The position numbers and the translations under genes are program-made. Shown piece by piece: positions 5,153 to 5,185 of a stretch of DNA of 5,185 bases. Numbering within the stretch: the first letter of the stretch is position 1; each line of letters opens with the position of its first letter. The DNA comes from Actinomycetes bacterium (GTDB taxonomy: Bacteria; Actinomycetota; Actinomycetes; Propionibacteriales; Propionibacteriaceae). Location of the stretch: contig JAEYUH010000325.1 in assembly GCA_023432725.1 (NCBI GenBank), positions 1 through 5,185 of the forward strand, written 5' to 3'. The notes under the pieces were generated by a model. The model was not told the origin of the DNA. It saw only the letters and a list, made by a program, of their open reading frames with translations, and searched no databases.

Positions 5153-5185
5153 CCCGGGATGCGGGGACGGTTCTTCGGTTCGGGG

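Noticed and set aside
1..5185. tRNA, rRNA, CRISPR array, transposase or attachment-site signals
   Set aside because: No such sequences seen; the only repeats are protein-coding propeller units and short dyads.

Overview
The window is very GC-rich, with G or C at most third codon positions. It carries a mycobacterial/streptomycete-type methionine aminopeptidase with an N-terminal extension and a mycobacterial PknH-like extracytoplasmic domain. This points to a high-GC actinomycete chromosome. A Micromonosporaceae-like host is my guess from general feel, not something the sequence proves.

Left part (1-2475, + strand). The first gene runs in from the left edge. It encodes an exported or membrane-anchored protein with six Kelch-like beta-propeller motifs and six cysteines. 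After a 66-base gap comes a second + strand gene. It encodes a short cytoplasmic N-terminus, one membrane span, a Pro/Thr linker and a seven-blade YVTN-type beta-propeller outside the membrane.

Centre (2476-4015). A 94-base gap holds two perfect inverted repeats: a hairpin that starts on the preceding stop codon, and a 9-9-9 dyad with a -10-like hexamer in its centre. Next is the most interesting gene, a 481-residue protein with an N-terminal TIR domain in the cytoplasm, a long Pro/Gln/Tyr linker, one membrane span and a C-terminal extracytoplasmic domain with four cysteines resembling the PknH sensor domain. It has the layout of a PknH-type receptor kinase with the kinase replaced by a TIR enzyme. 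The TIR glutamate expected for NAD+ cleavage is present.

Right part (4016-5185). A convergent type I methionine aminopeptidase gene (mapB-like, - strand) follows after only 17 bases. Divergent from it is a small 74-residue SPOR-like acidic protein gene. Their start region carries back-to-back promoter elements whose -10 boxes overlap. The last 33 bases hold nothing I can call.

How the genes may work together: the three left-hand genes all appear to place their large C-terminal domains outside the membrane (the first gene's N-terminus is not visible). The third can carry a signal inwards through its TIR domain, so together they could be an envelope-sensing module. No second effector (SIR2, SLOG or nuclease type) is visible, and the TIR gene is closed off downstream by convergent housekeeping DNA. 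A partner would have to lie to the left of the window, or the TIR protein acts alone. The map/small-protein pair looks like ordinary chromosomal neighbourhood.
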